In this document: in pieces, positions 32,777 through 42,490 of the stretch
Layout: each line of letters opens with the position of its first letter
Position numbering within the stretch: the first letter of the stretch is position 1
Source: Planctomycetota bacterium
GTDB taxonomy: Bacteria > Planctomycetota > UBA1135 > GCA-002686595
Length of the DNA stretch: 51,488 nucleotides
Reading direction: 5' to 3'
Assembly: GCA_016872755.1 (NCBI GenBank)
Contig: VGZE01000007.1
Span: 1-51,488 of the forward strand
Translations under genes and position numbers: made by a program
The notes under the pieces: model-generated
Told to the model about the DNA's origin: nothing
The model's database searches: none
Seen by the model: the letters and a program-made list of their open reading frames with translations, nothing else

Positions 32777-32782
32777 TACAAT
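32777..32782 (+). promoter_or_regulatory. -10-like box TACAAT before hutH
   Basis: TACAAT, one base from the consensus TATAAT, is followed by exactly 7 nt (CGGCCGG) and the ATG of hutH at 32790. No -35 match appears 17 bp upstream. The distance predicts a transcript starting at or one base before the ATG. Confidence 0.5.
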
Positions 32783-32789
32783 CGGCCGG

Positions 32790-34334
32790 ATGTCGCTCTC
32801 CCTCGACGGCACCAGTCTCTCCCTCGCCGCGCTCGCGCCCGTGCTGGCCGGCGCGCCCGTCGAATTGCGCGTCGCCAAGGCCGCGCTCGCGCGCGTGCGC
32901 GCCGCGCGCAAGCTCGTCGACGATCACGTCGAGGCCGGGGACATCGTCTACGGGCTGACCACCGGCTTCGGCAAGCTGAAGAGCGTCGCGATCGCGCGCG
33001 CGGACCTGGCCGAGCTGCAGCGCAACCTCGTGCTGTCGCATTCCTGCGGCGTCGGCGCGCCGCTCTCGATCCCCGAGACGCGCGCGGCGCAGATCCTGCG
33101 CTTGAACGGGATCCTGCGCGGTCACTCGGGCGTGCGCGCCGAGACGGTCGAGCAGCTCGTGCGGCTGTTCAACCTGGGCTTCGTGCCGGTCGTGCCCGAG
33201 AAGGGCTCGGTGGGGGCGAGCGGCGACCTCGCGCCGCTCGCGCACATGGCGGCAGCCTGCATGGGCGTCGGCGAGGCCTGGCTGCTCTCGCCGCGCGGCG
33301 CCAAGCGCATGCCCGCGCGCGCCGCGCTGAAGAGGCTCGGCGAAGCGCCGCTCGAGCTCGCGGCCAAGGAGGGCCTGTCGCTGATCAACGGCACCGAGGT
33401 GATGAAGGCCGTCGGCGCCGGCGCCGCGTTGCGCGCGACGAACCTGTCGAAGGCGGCCGATGCGATCGCGGCGCTGTCGATCGAGGCACTGCTCGGATCC
33501 GCGCGGCCCTTCGAGCAGCGCTTCGCGGACCTGAAGGGGCAGAGCGCGCACGCGCGCTGCTCGGACAATGTGCGCCGCTGCCTGGCCGGCTCGCAGGTGC
33601 TGAAGAGTCACGCGAACTGCGCGCGCGTGCAGGATGCCTACTCGCTGCGCTGCACCCCGCAGGTGCACGGCGCGTCGAAGGCCGCGCTCGAGCACGTGCT
33701 CGCGATGCTGGCGCCGGAACTCAACAGCGTGACCGACAATCCGGTGCTGTTCCCCGACACCGGCGAGGTCGTCTCGGCCGGGCAGTTCCACGGCCAGCCG
33801 ATCTCGATGGCGCTCGACTACCTGGCGATCGCCGTGACGACGCTCGCCAACGTCTCGGAGCGGCGCACCGAGCAACTCGTCAACCCGGACCTCTCGCACC
33901 TGCCGGCCTTCCTGACGCCGGAGCCGGGCTTGAATTCGGGGTTCATGATGGCGCAGGTGACCTCGGCGGCGCTGTGCAGCGAGAACAAGGGGCTCGCGCA
34001 CCCGGCCTCGGCCGACACGATCCCGACCAGCGCCAATCAAGAGGACCACGTGTCGATGGGAATGTGGTCCGCGCGCAAGGCGCGCGAGGTCGTCGCGAAC
34101 ACCGAGGTGGTGCTGGCGATCGAGCTGTTGTGCGCGGCGCAGGCGCGCGAGTTCCATCGCGAGCTGCGCGCGGGCAAGGGGGCGGAGGCGGCCTATGCCG
34201 CGCTGCGCGAGCTGGTGCCGGCGCTGAAGAAGGACCGCTACCTGAAGCGGGACATCGATGCGGCGCGCGAACTGGTGGCGAGCGGCGCGTTGGTGGCCGC
34301 GGTCGAGAAGGCCACGGGGCCGTTGCTGGCCTGA
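32790..34334 (+). CDS. hutH: histidine ammonia-lyase
   Basis: HutH deaminates histidine to urocanate, the first step of histidine breakdown. The 514-residue product is the normal length. It contains GSVGASGDLAPLAH with Ala143-Ser144-Gly145, which cyclise autocatalytically to the MIO electrophile, one position from the Pseudomonas enzyme. VYGLTTGFG supplies the catalytic tyrosine Tyr54. Other family segments are SHSCGVG, NGTEVMKAVGAG, NSVTDNPVLFPDTGEVVSAG with the FHGQPISMALD motif, and SANQEDHVSMGMWSARK. The cytoplasmic enzyme is a tetramer in known cases. hutU follows 2.7 kb downstream on the same strand, with an unrelated reverse-strand gene between them. No hutI, hutG or hutC is visible. 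Identification is firm. Confidence 0.97.
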   Translation: MSLSLDGTSLSLAALAPVLAGAPVELRVAKAALARVRAARKLVDDHVEAGDIVYGLTTGFGKLKSVAIARADLAELQRNLVLSHSCGVGAPLSIPETRAAQILRLNGILRGHSGVRAETVEQLVRLFNLGFVPVVPEKGSVGASGDLAPLAHMAAACMGVGEAWLLSPRGAKRMPARAALKRLGEAPLELAAKEGLSLINGTEVMKAVGAGAALRATNLSKAADAIAALSIEALLGSARPFEQRFADLKGQSAHARCSDNVRRCLAGSQVLKSHANCARVQDAYSLRCTPQVHGASKAALEHVLAMLAPELNSVTDNPVLFPDTGEVVSAGQFHGQPISMALDYLAIAVTTLANVSERRTEQLVNPDLSHLPAFLTPEPGLNSGFMMAQVTSAALCSENKGLAHPASADTIPTSANQEDHVSMGMWSARKAREVVANTEVVLAIELLCAAQAREFHRELRAGKGAEAAYAALRELVPALKKDRYLKRDIDAARELVASGALVAAVEKATGPLLA

Positions 34335-34351
34335 TCGCGCGCCGGGGATGG

Positions 34352-36967
34352 CTACGGCACGAGCACCAGCTCGACCGCGTTGCTCGTCCAGACGACCTGG
34401 CCGATGAACAGGTCGAACACGAGTGCGGCGTGCCAGAGCTTGAAGCCCGCGAACGACGCGGACAAGTCTGCCGGGATCGCGAGCGCGGCCTGCGCATGGC
34501 CGAGGCTCGACACGAATCCCAGGTTTGCCTGGTACCAGCCCTGATTCGGCGCGCCGAGCACGAGCGCGGTCCACGCATCCGGCACCAGCGGGTATGCCAC
34601 GCCGTCCAGCACGATCCCCGGGGTCGCACCCGTCAGCGAGCCCGCGACGAGGTACAGCGCACCTGCGTAGTTCGGCCCGGGCGCCAGCTTCAGCGTCTGC
34701 GTGCCGCCCTGGGCGAGCGAGACCTCGGGCGTGTTGATCACCAGCGTCCCTTGCGCGCAGCCCGACCACTGCGCGATGCCCTTCGACGCGATCACCCCCG
34801 CGAAATGGAATGCGCCGCCCAGGTGCAGGCCCGCGAGGACCGGATCGGCTCCGACGTGCAGCGCGTGCACCGCGCCATCGACGCTCGCGACCCCCGGCTG
34901 CGCGGCGCCGGGCACCGCGAACCAGTGCGCGCCGTCGTAGCGCGCGAGCCAGCCCGGCGCGCTCGCGCTCGGAGCGAACGCGCCGCCGGCGTAGAGCTGG
35001 GTTCCGCTGCCGTCGTCGTACATCGCCAGCGCGCGCACCGGCGCGGGCGGCGTGCCCAGCGGTGTGTACTGCGAGCCGTCGAAGGCGGCCAGCCCGCCGA
35101 GCGCCTGCGCGCCGTCGCTGTTGAACGCGCCCGCGACGTACAGGCGCGGCTCGCCTCCGAAGAATTCGGGTGCGGCGAGCCAGGCGAGCTCATGCACCGC
35201 GCCGTCGAGCGCGGGGCCGGCCGGCTGCCACGCGCCCTGCACGTGGCGCGCGAGGAACGGGAGTGCAGTGGCTCCGCCGAACTGGAACGCGCCGCCGGCG
35301 TAGAGTCCCAGCGGAGTGCTCTGCAACGCGTTGACGCCGCCGTCGAAGCCGGTGCCGACGGCGCTCCACACGCCATTCTGCAGCCGCGCGATGCGCGCGG
35401 CGGCGACGCCCGCGACATTCTGGAAGTCACCGGCGACGTACAGTGCGGCGCCCGAACCGTCGTCGTGAACCGCCAGCGCGCGCGCCTCGCCGTCGAGGCT
35501 GCCCGGCGCGCTCCACGCATTGCCGTTCCAGCACAACAGGCCCGCGCCGGGGATCCCGTGCGAGCCGAGCGCGGCCTGAAAGGAGCCGGCGACGTAGAGC
35601 GCGGCGCCCGCGCCGTCGTCGTGCACCGCGAGCGCGCGCACCGCGCCGTCGACGCCGCCCGCCAGTGGCGACCACTGCGCGCCGTTCCAGCGCGCGATGC
35701 GCTCGACCGTGGCGCTGCCGGCCTTCTTGAACTCGCCGCCGACGTACAACGCAGGTCCGAACGGGTCGTTCCACTCGGCGAAGCACAGCGCGGCGCCGTC
35801 GAGACCGCCGCCGGGCTCGCCCCACAGTCCGCTCGTCGACAGCGCGAACCAGCGCGACAAGTCGGTGGCAGTGAACGTGCCGCCGGCCGCGAGCTCGGCT
35901 CCGGTCTTCGGCGGATCGGGAGCGAGCGCGTATACGCTGCCGCCCGCGAGCGGGAAGTACGCATCGGCGTCGGCTTCGGCCTGCCACGCGAAACCGGTGT
36001 GGCGCGCGACGCGCGGCGTGGACAGCGCGCCGACCTGCGCGAACGCGCCGCCGGCGTTCAGGATCTGCGCGCCGGCGGGTCCGCGCGCCGCGAGCGCGTG
36101 CACCGGGCCGTCGAAGCCTGCGCCGAGCGCATCCCAGCTCGCCCCGCTCCACTGCGCGATGTACGGCGATGCGAACGTCGAGAACATGCCGGCGGCGACC
36201 AGCCGTGCCCCGCCCAGCGTGTCCCAGCGCGCGAGCGCGAGCACCGGCTGCGTGAAGGGTGCACCAACGTCCTGCCAGGCCGTGCCACTCCAGCGGGCGA
36301 CCTTGCCGACCTGCGCCGTGCCCGACTTCGCGAAGTAACCGCCGGCGTAGAGGCGCGCTCCATTGCCATCGTCGTACACCGCGAGCGCGACCGTCGGCGC
36401 GTCGAAGCCGGCGCCCAGCGCCTGCCAGCCTGCGCCGTTCCAGCGCGCGATGCGCGCGGCGGGTGCACCTCCTGCTTGCGTGAACTCGCCGGCCGCGACG
36501 AGCTCGTTGCCGCCACCGAAGTCGAAGGCGACGAGTGCGCGCACTGCGCCGTTCAGGCCGGTTCCCAGCGGCGTCCATTGCGCGCCGTCCCAGCACGCGA
36601 CGCGCACGAGATTCGCACCGCCGCCGCTGCCGTTGAATGCGCCGCCTGCGTACAACCGCGCCCGCGGCGCCGCGCCGATCTGCGCGCTCGCGAGCGCAAA
36701 GACCGAACCGTTCAGACCGGCGCCCAACGGACGCCAGGCCAGCCCGTCCCAACGCGCGACGCGCTCGGCACCGCTGGCCGGCGTGAACGAGCCGCCGGCG
36801 TAGAGCTCCGGGCCGTTGCCCGCGTCGTGCGTGCACATCGTCCACACCGCGCCATCGAGCGCCGGCGTCGCGAAGGCCTCGTTCCACTGCGGCACGCAGG
36901 ACTGCGCCCACGACTCCGCCGCCAGTGCCGTGGCGAGGCAGCAGGACAGCGAGCGCAATGGGATCAC
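34352..36967 (-). CDS. secreted protein of ~50-residue delta-60-type/propeller repeats
   Basis: From GTG 36967 (871 residues) the product has a signal peptide ([20 protein letters not shown]). A longer frame from TTG 37021 would push the hydrophobic segment inward. About twelve copies of a 50-residue unit follow: ELYAGGSFT or LYAGGAF, then x-G-x-x-x-x-x-V/I-A-R-W-D/N-G-x-x-W-x-x-L-G-x-G-x-D/N-G-x-V-x-A-L. This is the delta-60/beta-propeller type of exposed repeat found in large surface proteins of planctomycetes and myxobacteria. The last 130 residues from [16 protein letters not shown] form a beta-sandwich-like C-terminal module ending [11 protein letters not shown]. It lies on the strand opposite hutH and hutU, between them, and is head-to-head with hutU. 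Likely extracellular; ligand unknown. Confidence 0.8.
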   Translation of the reverse strand: MIPLRSLSCCLATALAAESWAQSCVPQWNEAFATPALDGAVWTMCTHDAGNGPELYAGGSFTPASGAERVARWDGLAWRPLGAGLNGSVFALASAQIGAAPRARLYAGGAFNGSGGGANLVRVACWDGAQWTPLGTGLNGAVRALVAFDFGGGNELVAAGEFTQAGGAPAARIARWNGAGWQALGAGFDAPTVALAVYDDGNGARLYAGGYFAKSGTAQVGKVARWSGTAWQDVGAPFTQPVLALARWDTLGGARLVAAGMFSTFASPYIAQWSGASWDALGAGFDGPVHALAARGPAGAQILNAGGAFAQVGALSTPRVARHTGFAWQAEADADAYFPLAGGSVYALAPDPPKTGAELAAGGTFTATDLSRWFALSTSGLWGEPGGGLDGAALCFAEWNDPFGPALYVGGEFKKAGSATVERIARWNGAQWSPLAGGVDGAVRALAVHDDGAGAALYVAGSFQAALGSHGIPGAGLLCWNGNAWSAPGSLDGEARALAVHDDGSGAALYVAGDFQNVAGVAAARIARLQNGVWSAVGTGFDGGVNALQSTPLGLYAGGAFQFGGATALPFLARHVQGAWQPAGPALDGAVHELAWLAAPEFFGGEPRLYVAGAFNSDGAQALGGLAAFDGSQYTPLGTPPAPVRALAMYDDGSGTQLYAGGAFAPSASAPGWLARYDGAHWFAVPGAAQPGVASVDGAVHALHVGADPVLAGLHLGGAFHFAGVIASKGIAQWSGCAQGTLVINTPEVSLAQGGTQTLKLAPGPNYAGALYLVAGSLTGATPGIVLDGVAYPLVPDAWTALVLGAPNQGWYQANLGFVSSLGHAQAALAIPADLSASFAGFKLWHAALVFDLFIGQVVWTSNAVELVLVP

Positions 36968-37025
36968 TCGTTCCAGCCTGCGCGTCCCGCGCGGATCCTG
37001 CAAGTCCACAGACCTCGACAAACCG

Positions 37026-37031
37026 TAGAAT
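37026..37031 (+). promoter_or_regulatory. -10-like box TAGAAT before hutU
   Basis: TAGAAT, one base off consensus, is followed by exactly 7 nt (TCCGGCG) and ATG 37039. The spacing is identical to that before hutH, which is consistent with hutH and hutU being driven separately but alike. Confidence 0.5.
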
Positions 37032-37038
37032 TCCGGCG

Positions 37039-38727
37039 ATGCAAGCCACGAGTTCTCCCGCCGCTCCGCTCCAGATCCGTCCGGGCGCCCAGCGCGCCCC
37101 GCGCGGCCCCGCGCTGCACTGCAAGAGCTGGAAGGCCGAGGCCGCGCTGCGGCTGCTGTTGAACAACCTCGACGCGGAGGTGGCGGAGGACCCGCTGCAC
37201 CTGATCGTCTACGGCGGCAGCGGCAAGGCCGCGCGCGATTGGGACTGCGCGGCGGCGATCGTGCGCGCGCTGCAGCGCCTCGAAAACGACGAGACGCTGC
37301 TCGTGCAGTCGGGCAAGCCGGTCGGCGTCTTCAAGACGACGCCGTTCGCGCCGCGCGTGCTGATCGCGAACTCGAACCTGGTCGGCCACTGGGCGAACTG
37401 GGAGCACTTCCGCAAGCTCGAGGCCGAGAACAAGATCATGTACGGCCAGATGACGGCCGGTTCGTGGATCTACATCGGCACGCAGGGGATCCTGCAGGGC
37501 ACGTACGAGACCTTTGCCGCGGCCGCGCGCGCGCACTTCGGCGGCTCGCTGAAGCATCGGCTGGTCGTGACCGGCGGCCTCGGCGGCATGGGCGGCGCGC
37601 AGCCGCTGGCGGCGACGATGAACGAAGGCACGTTCCTCGGCGCCGACGTCGATCGCGCGCGCATCGAGAAGCGCCTCGCGACGCGCTACTGCGACGTGCT
37701 GATCGACGACCTCGACCGCGCGATCGACCAGGCGCTGGCGTGGAAGCAGCAGGGCGTCGCGAAGTCGATCGGCGTCGTCGCGAACGCGGTCGACCTGCTC
37801 GAGCGGCTGATCGCGCGCGGCATCACGCCGGACGTGCTGACCGACCAGACCAGCGCGCACGATCCGCTCAACGGCTACGTTCCCAACCGGATGCCCTACG
37901 CGCAGGCGCTCGCGCTGCGCAAGTCGGACCCGCGGCGCTACGAGAAGGAATCGCGGCGCACGATGGTCGAGCATGTGAAGGCGATGATCGAGTTGCAGCG
38001 CCGCGGTGCCGACACCTTCGACTACGGCAACAACCTGCGCGGCTTCGCGCTCGAGGAAGGGCTCCAGAACGCGTTCGACTTCGACGGCTTCGTGCCGAAG
38101 TACATCCGGCCGCAGTTCTGCGAGGGGCGCGGGCCGTTCCGCTGGGTGGCGCTGTCGGGCGATGCGCGCGACATCGCGGAGACCGACCGGATCGTGCGCG
38201 AGCTGTTCCCGCGCGATCGCTCGCTGGCGCGCTGGCTCGACATGGCGACCGAGCGCGTCGCGTTCCAGGGCCTGCCCGCGCGGATCTGCTGGCTCGGCTA
38301 CAAGGAGCGGCACGTCGCCGGGCTCGCGTTCAACGAGGCGGTGCGCACGGGACGCGTGTCCGCGCCGATCGCGATCGGTCGCGACCACTTGGACTGCGGC
38401 TCGGTCGCGAGCCCCAATCGAGAGACCGAGGGAATGAAGGACGGCACCGACGCGGTCGCCGATTGGCCGATCCTGAACGCGCTGCTGAACGTCGCGTCGG
38501 GCGCCGCGTGGGTGAGCTTCCACCACGGCGGCGGCGTCGGCATCGGGTACTCGCTCCACTCAGGGCAGGTGACGGTCGCCGACGGCACCAGCGAGGCCGC
38601 GCGCGCGCTCGAACTCGTGCTGACGAACGATCCCGGCACCGGCGTGATGCGCCACGCCGATGCCGGGTACCAGGAAGCGCTCGACTGCGCGCAGCAGCGC
38701 GGGCTCGACCTGCCGCTGCGCGGCTAG
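37039..38727 (+). CDS. hutU: urocanate hydratase
   Basis: HutU adds water to urocanate to give imidazolonepropionate, the second step of histidine breakdown, using tightly bound NAD. The 562-residue product has the family signatures [40 protein letters not shown] and the NAD-binding glycine run [14 protein letters not shown] (about residue 180). It also has [21 protein letters not shown] and [14 protein letters not shown]. Cys417 in the last of these is likely the counterpart of Cys410 of the Pseudomonas enzyme. The [18 protein letters not shown] loop and [18 protein letters not shown] complete it. The ATG at 37039 is chosen from alignment with family starts and the promoter box 7 nt before it. 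It functions with hutH; the later pathway genes are not in this window. Confidence 0.97.
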   Translation: MQATSSPAAPLQIRPGAQRAPRGPALHCKSWKAEAALRLLLNNLDAEVAEDPLHLIVYGGSGKAARDWDCAAAIVRALQRLENDETLLVQSGKPVGVFKTTPFAPRVLIANSNLVGHWANWEHFRKLEAENKIMYGQMTAGSWIYIGTQGILQGTYETFAAAARAHFGGSLKHRLVVTGGLGGMGGAQPLAATMNEGTFLGADVDRARIEKRLATRYCDVLIDDLDRAIDQALAWKQQGVAKSIGVVANAVDLLERLIARGITPDVLTDQTSAHDPLNGYVPNRMPYAQALALRKSDPRRYEKESRRTMVEHVKAMIELQRRGADTFDYGNNLRGFALEEGLQNAFDFDGFVPKYIRPQFCEGRGPFRWVALSGDARDIAETDRIVRELFPRDRSLARWLDMATERVAFQGLPARICWLGYKERHVAGLAFNEAVRTGRVSAPIAIGRDHLDCGSVASPNRETEGMKDGTDAVADWPILNALLNVASGAAWVSFHHGGGVGIGYSLHSGQVTVADGTSEAARALELVLTNDPGTGVMRHADAGYQEALDCAQQRGLDLPLRG

Positions 38728-38750
38728 CCCGCGCTCGCGCAGGTCACACG

Positions 38751-40082
38751 TCACAGCGCCGCGTCGAGCAGCAACAGGTGCGTCGGCGCGGTCGTAGTCG
38801 CGGTTGCCGTCGGGATATCGATCATCGCGCCCTGCACGTACAAGCTCGCGGAGGACACGCCCGATCCCAGATCGCCGACCGTGAACGGCAGCGTCGCGTA
38901 GCCCTTGAAGCTGCTGACCTGTCCGAGGTACAGCAATCCCGGCGCGGGCAGCCAGGTGCCCTTCCACGACAGGTCGAACAGCGGATGCTGCGTCGCGGAC
39001 GCGAAGACGAAGGCCTGGTAGTTGCTCCCGCTTCCGAACTCGAGCTTGCCGGGCTGCGCCTCGCGCAGCGGCGACGTCGCTGACAGCCTCACGCGATTCC
39101 CGCCCAGGTCCTGGTACGACGCGTTCGTCGCGTCGATGCGGACTCCGCCACTCCCGGGCAGCACGGCCCAGGCGTCCATCGTGGCACCGCCTGCACCGGG
39201 TTGAAACGCACACCCCCGCAGCGCCGAGGTCTGCGACAGATTCCCGAGCACGAGCCCGGCGCCGCCGGTCGAACTGGGGACGAACCCGCTGAATTGGGAT
39301 GCCTTGGTCGCGCCGCCGGCACCGCCACGGAACACCACGCCGCCCGCGAACAGGAAACTCGCATCCGAAACGACCGCGCCCGGTTGACCGTCTTGGGCGC
39401 CGCCGCCCTGGGGCGAGTCGTTGTCCTTGCCGTCGGCACCAGCCAGCGTGCAGTCGTACAGGTGCACAGCCGACTGCGCGACGACCAGGGCCGGGCCCGA
39501 CTTCGTCGACAGCACGGGCACGTACTCCCAGCCGGTGATCCTGCAGTTCGACAACGTGACCGCCGCGCATTGTTCGATGGTCAGCGTCGGGTCGCCGTCC
39601 ACGAGTTCGCAGTCCTCGAGCAGCACCGCGCCGGCGCATTGTTGGATTCTCGAGTTCGCGTTGGGAGGCGACGGCGAGGTGAGCGCTACGTTCCTGAAGT
39701 TGCGCAACACGACCGACTGAGCTGGGCCGAGGTTCTGGATCGTGAACTTGTTGCCGAGCACGCCCTTCGACGCGCTGACTCCGTCGGCCGCGATGACGAG
39801 CGACTTCGCATCGACGACGAAGCTGCCTCCGCTGCCGGGCGCGACGAGGATCACATCGCCGTCGACGCTCGCATCGACAGCGGCTTGGATGTTCGCGTAG
39901 CTGCCACTGGGTCCGACCTTCAGCACGCTGCCGAGCGCGGAAACCGGAACGGCCAGAGCAGCCAGGAACAGGCCGGAGTGCAAAGCTCGAAAGCGCGGAA
40001 CTCGCCGAAACGAAGCGTGTGTGGGCGCAGTCGGATGACGCTGAAGCTGGTCGAACGAAGTGGGCTCGTGTGGAACTTGCAT
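38751..40082 (-). CDS. secreted right-handed beta-helix protein, related to the gene at 26360
   Basis: The 443-residue product starts at ATG 40082 with a GGAGG ribosome site 7 nt upstream. The N-terminal region is long and charged before a hydrophobic stretch (SGLFLAALAVPVSALGS), so it may use a long signal peptide. VGPSGSYANIQAAVDASVDG with DVILVAPG is the standard opening of pectate-lyase-like beta-helices. Repeated turns follow (VVLRNFRNVAL, AVLLEDCELVDGD, AVTLSNCRITGWE, AVHLYDCTLAGADG). The last 110 residues from SATSPLREAQPG resemble the C-terminal module at 26360-27583. No active-site residues are recognisable. It ends 23 bp from the convergent hutU gene. Confidence 0.78.
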   Translation of the reverse strand: MQVPHEPTSFDQLQRHPTAPTHASFRRVPRFRALHSGLFLAALAVPVSALGSVLKVGPSGSYANIQAAVDASVDGDVILVAPGSGGSFVVDAKSLVIAADGVSASKGVLGNKFTIQNLGPAQSVVLRNFRNVALTSPSPPNANSRIQQCAGAVLLEDCELVDGDPTLTIEQCAAVTLSNCRITGWEYVPVLSTKSGPALVVAQSAVHLYDCTLAGADGKDNDSPQGGGAQDGQPGAVVSDASFLFAGGVVFRGGAGGATKASQFSGFVPSSTGGAGLVLGNLSQTSALRGCAFQPGAGGATMDAWAVLPGSGGVRIDATNASYQDLGGNRVRLSATSPLREAQPGKLEFGSGSNYQAFVFASATQHPLFDLSWKGTWLPAPGLLYLGQVSSFKGYATLPFTVGDLGSGVSSASLYVQGAMIDIPTATATTTAPTHLLLLDAAL

Positions 40083-40409
40083 GGGGGTCCTCCAGAGGGG
40101 CGTACACCACCTCCTAGTCTGACTCGCGCACGGAATCCGCTGTCTCCAGTCCACGTGAGGTTTTAGTGGGAATGGAACCACAGCCGTGCGCGCAAGTTCG
40201 AGCACCGACTCATCCACGAGACCGTGCTGACGCGGATACGGCGGGAGTTCCTCTCTGCGTTGCACGAGCGCGTTCTCCCAGCGTTCCCGACTCGCGCTCG
40301 GTCCGAGTCGCCGCGCGATTTCCCGCGCAGGCATTCCAGTTGTGGGCGGATCGCCACAGGTCGCGTCCGCATGGCCGGCGTGCGGCGAACCTGGCTGAGG
40401 CCGCGTGAA
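40083..40409. other. 327-bp region between two reverse-strand genes, possible gene remnant
   Basis: On the reverse strand, one frame reads MPAREIARRLGPSASRERWE and then LVDESVLELARTAVVPFPLK. The first part faintly resembles a sigma-factor-type helix-turn-helix. No complete gene or reliable start is present, and a stop or frame change separates the pieces. The region also contains the ribosome site for the beta-helix gene at 40082. Confidence 0.35.
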
Positions 40410-42422
40410 TCAGGCTTCGCAGCGTTGCGCGCAGATTTCCAGCAACTTTTGCAGGTCGAGCGGCTTGGCCAAGATGCGGCACGCGCCATGCGCACGGAGT
40501 GGCGCCAGTTCCGGCAGCCCGAGGTCTCCCGTCACGAAGACAAGTCGTGAGAGCAGCTCCGGCCTCTCGCGCTGCAGGATCGCAAACAGCTGCGGCCCGC
40601 TCAGGTGCGGCATCTGCACGTCGCTGACGATCACGGTCCAATCCGCACCCCCGCGCAGCGCATCCAGCGCCGCGCGAGCACTTCCATAGGCTTCGACCTG
40701 CCAACCCTCGCGATCGAAGACCGCCTGCAGCAGCACGAGCACCGCGGCATCGTCTTCGATGACGCACATGCGTCGAGACGTTGCGCCGGTTCGCGGCGAT
40801 TGAGGTCGCAGTTCGCGCACGGGCAGCACCTCGCCCTGCTCGGCCGGCTCGCGAAGCGGTCCCATCTTCGACGGTGGGCGATGGGAAGGCGGCCACGAGG
40901 GCGCGCCCGAGCGCGTCGAGATGCGCGGCCAGGGTGTCGACAAACTGCGGCCTCGGCTCAGCAGCGGCAGCCGCGCGGTGAAGCGCGCTCCGCGCGCCGG
41001 CGGGGACAGGTTCTCGGCGTGCAGCGAGCCGGCGTGCGCACGCACGATGCCATGCGTGATCGACAGGCCGAGCCCGGATCCGCCCGACGCGGCACGCGTC
41101 GTGAAGAAGGGTTCGAAAATGCGGGGCATCACATCCGACGGAATGCCGGGCCCATCGTCTTCGACGCACAGTTCGGCCTGGTCACCGTCGGTTCGCGCGA
41201 ATACACGCACGTGACCGTTCCGGTCGGCCGCCTGAATCGCGTTGTGCACGAGATTCGTCACGACCTGCTCGAGCCCGATGACATCGCCGCGCATCGCCAC
41301 GACTGCGCCGGGAGCGAGTTCGACCGCGATCCCCCGAGCCTGCGCCTCGGATTGCAGACCTTCGATCACGCGCCGGCAGACCGCCCGCAACTCGAGGTCT
41401 TCCCTGCGCTCCTCCCGGTTGCCGACGAACCCGAGCAGGTTGTCGACGATCGAGCGACAGCGCTGCGCCTGATCGTGCACGATGCGCATCGTCGCCTCCG
41501 GAACCTCCACCGGTGGGTGTCCGCGAAGCTGGTCGGTGTAGCCGAGGATCGCCGTCAATGGAGTGGCGAGTTCATGCGCGACTCCGCTGACCAGCACTCC
41601 GATCGACTCCATGCGCTTGGCCTGAGCGAGCCGAAGCTCCAGCGCACCGATGCGCGCGTCTTGTTCGGCCGACTCGCGCTCCTGGTCCTGCAAGAGGACC
41701 ATCAAGAGCCCCATGGCCAGGCCCAATCCCATAAGCAGGTCGAGGTGGGAGTTGTACTCGAGCAGGAGTTCGAGCGGTCGCGCTCCGGCAATCTCCACCG
41801 CAGCCGGGCCGACACCGAGCGCGACTGCGTAGGCGAGCCACACCAGAGCGATCGCGCACAACCAGACCACGACCAGCCGCGTCGCGAACGTGCGGCGAGC
41901 CGTCGGCAGCCGCCAGAGCGTGAACGCGGCGGCTCCAAAGCCGAGCACGCACAACGGCGCCTGCAGTGTCAGCGCGCCGCCGAGGCCGTCGATCGCCCAG
42001 GCCGCACCTGTCGAGAACAGCAGGATCGCTCCGAGAGCGAGGCGAATCAGCCGACGCGGCGGCACTTCTCCGGCGAAGATGCGCATGCCGGAGACGAGGA
42101 AGAGCAGCGCGCCGAGCTTGGACGAGAGATAGACCGTGTACAGCACGCGCGCCGTCGTGCTCCGCTCCGCGGCCCATGACAGCGGCTGCTCGATCTCGAG
42201 CAGGGCATAGCGCAGGGCGACGGCCATGGCCGCTACGGACACAAGAGCGTTCGACCACGCGAACGCCCGCAGGCAGGCCGGATTGCGCGCGCTGCGGGCG
42301 AGACCGGCGAACAGCAATGCGAGCAAGGCCATGCCGAGACCCTGCGCGACCACACCGACGAAAGTGAGTTGGTCGACTAGCTCGACGAGCCGATTCGCTC
42401 CGAGGGGTCCGACGAGGCCCAT
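40410..42422 (-). CDS. hybrid sensor histidine kinase with C-terminal receiver domain
   Basis: The 670-residue product from ATG 42422 has AGGAA 6 nt upstream; a start further upstream in frame would nearly collide with the divergent gene. Residues 1-235 or so contain about seven membrane helices (for example VGVVAQGLGMALLALLFAGL), a membrane-sensor layout. A kinase core follows: the H box VAHELATPLTAILGY with the phospho-histidine, N box NLVHNAIQA, G1 DDGPGIP, F box FEPFFTT, and G2 GGSGLGLSITHG. A 60-residue S/P/R-rich linker leads to a receiver domain with VIEDDAAVL, the phospho-acceptor Asp in VIVSDVQMPHLSG, and ILAKPLD with the conserved lysine. No DNA-binding domain is present, so the partner regulator is elsewhere. 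It is divergent from the ABC genes; control of that exporter is a guess. Confidence 0.88.
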   Translation of the reverse strand: MGLVGPLGANRLVELVDQLTFVGVVAQGLGMALLALLFAGLARSARNPACLRAFAWSNALVSVAAMAVALRYALLEIEQPLSWAAERSTTARVLYTVYLSSKLGALLFLVSGMRIFAGEVPPRRLIRLALGAILLFSTGAAWAIDGLGGALTLQAPLCVLGFGAAAFTLWRLPTARRTFATRLVVVWLCAIALVWLAYAVALGVGPAAVEIAGARPLELLLEYNSHLDLLMGLGLAMGLLMVLLQDQERESAEQDARIGALELRLAQAKRMESIGVLVSGVAHELATPLTAILGYTDQLRGHPPVEVPEATMRIVHDQAQRCRSIVDNLLGFVGNREERREDLELRAVCRRVIEGLQSEAQARGIAVELAPGAVVAMRGDVIGLEQVVTNLVHNAIQAADRNGHVRVFARTDGDQAELCVEDDGPGIPSDVMPRIFEPFFTTRAASGGSGLGLSITHGIVRAHAGSLHAENLSPPARGARFTARLPLLSRGRSLSTPWPRISTRSGAPSWPPSHRPPSKMGPLREPAEQGEVLPVRELRPQSPRTGATSRRMCVIEDDAAVLVLLQAVFDREGWQVEAYGSARAALDALRGGADWTVIVSDVQMPHLSGPQLFAILQRERPELLSRLVFVTGDLGLPELAPLRAHGACRILAKPLDLQKLLEICAQRCEA

Positions 42423-42490
42423 GTGGTTCCTGAGCATAGCTCGGGCGAGCATTTCACGCCCGTCGCCACTAGCATCACCGGCCCACATCC

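Noticed and set aside
33974-37162. A 1062-codon forward-strand frame across the end of hutH and the propeller gene
   Set aside because: Its composition is low-complexity R/A/E, typical of antisense frames. The reverse strand encodes regular 50-residue repeats with a signal peptide.
40163-40495. A small reverse-strand ORF downstream of the hybrid kinase
   Set aside because: It overlaps the kinase's 3' end in another frame and has an arginine-rich, motif-free sequence. A faint helix-turn-helix in a neighbouring frame is too broken to call a gene.
40780-40960. Possible compensating frameshifts in the kinase linker, where an alternative frame reads more like a helix
   Set aside because: The kinase and receiver domains are in one uninterrupted frame, and the linker needs no defined fold. 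Two indels would be required.
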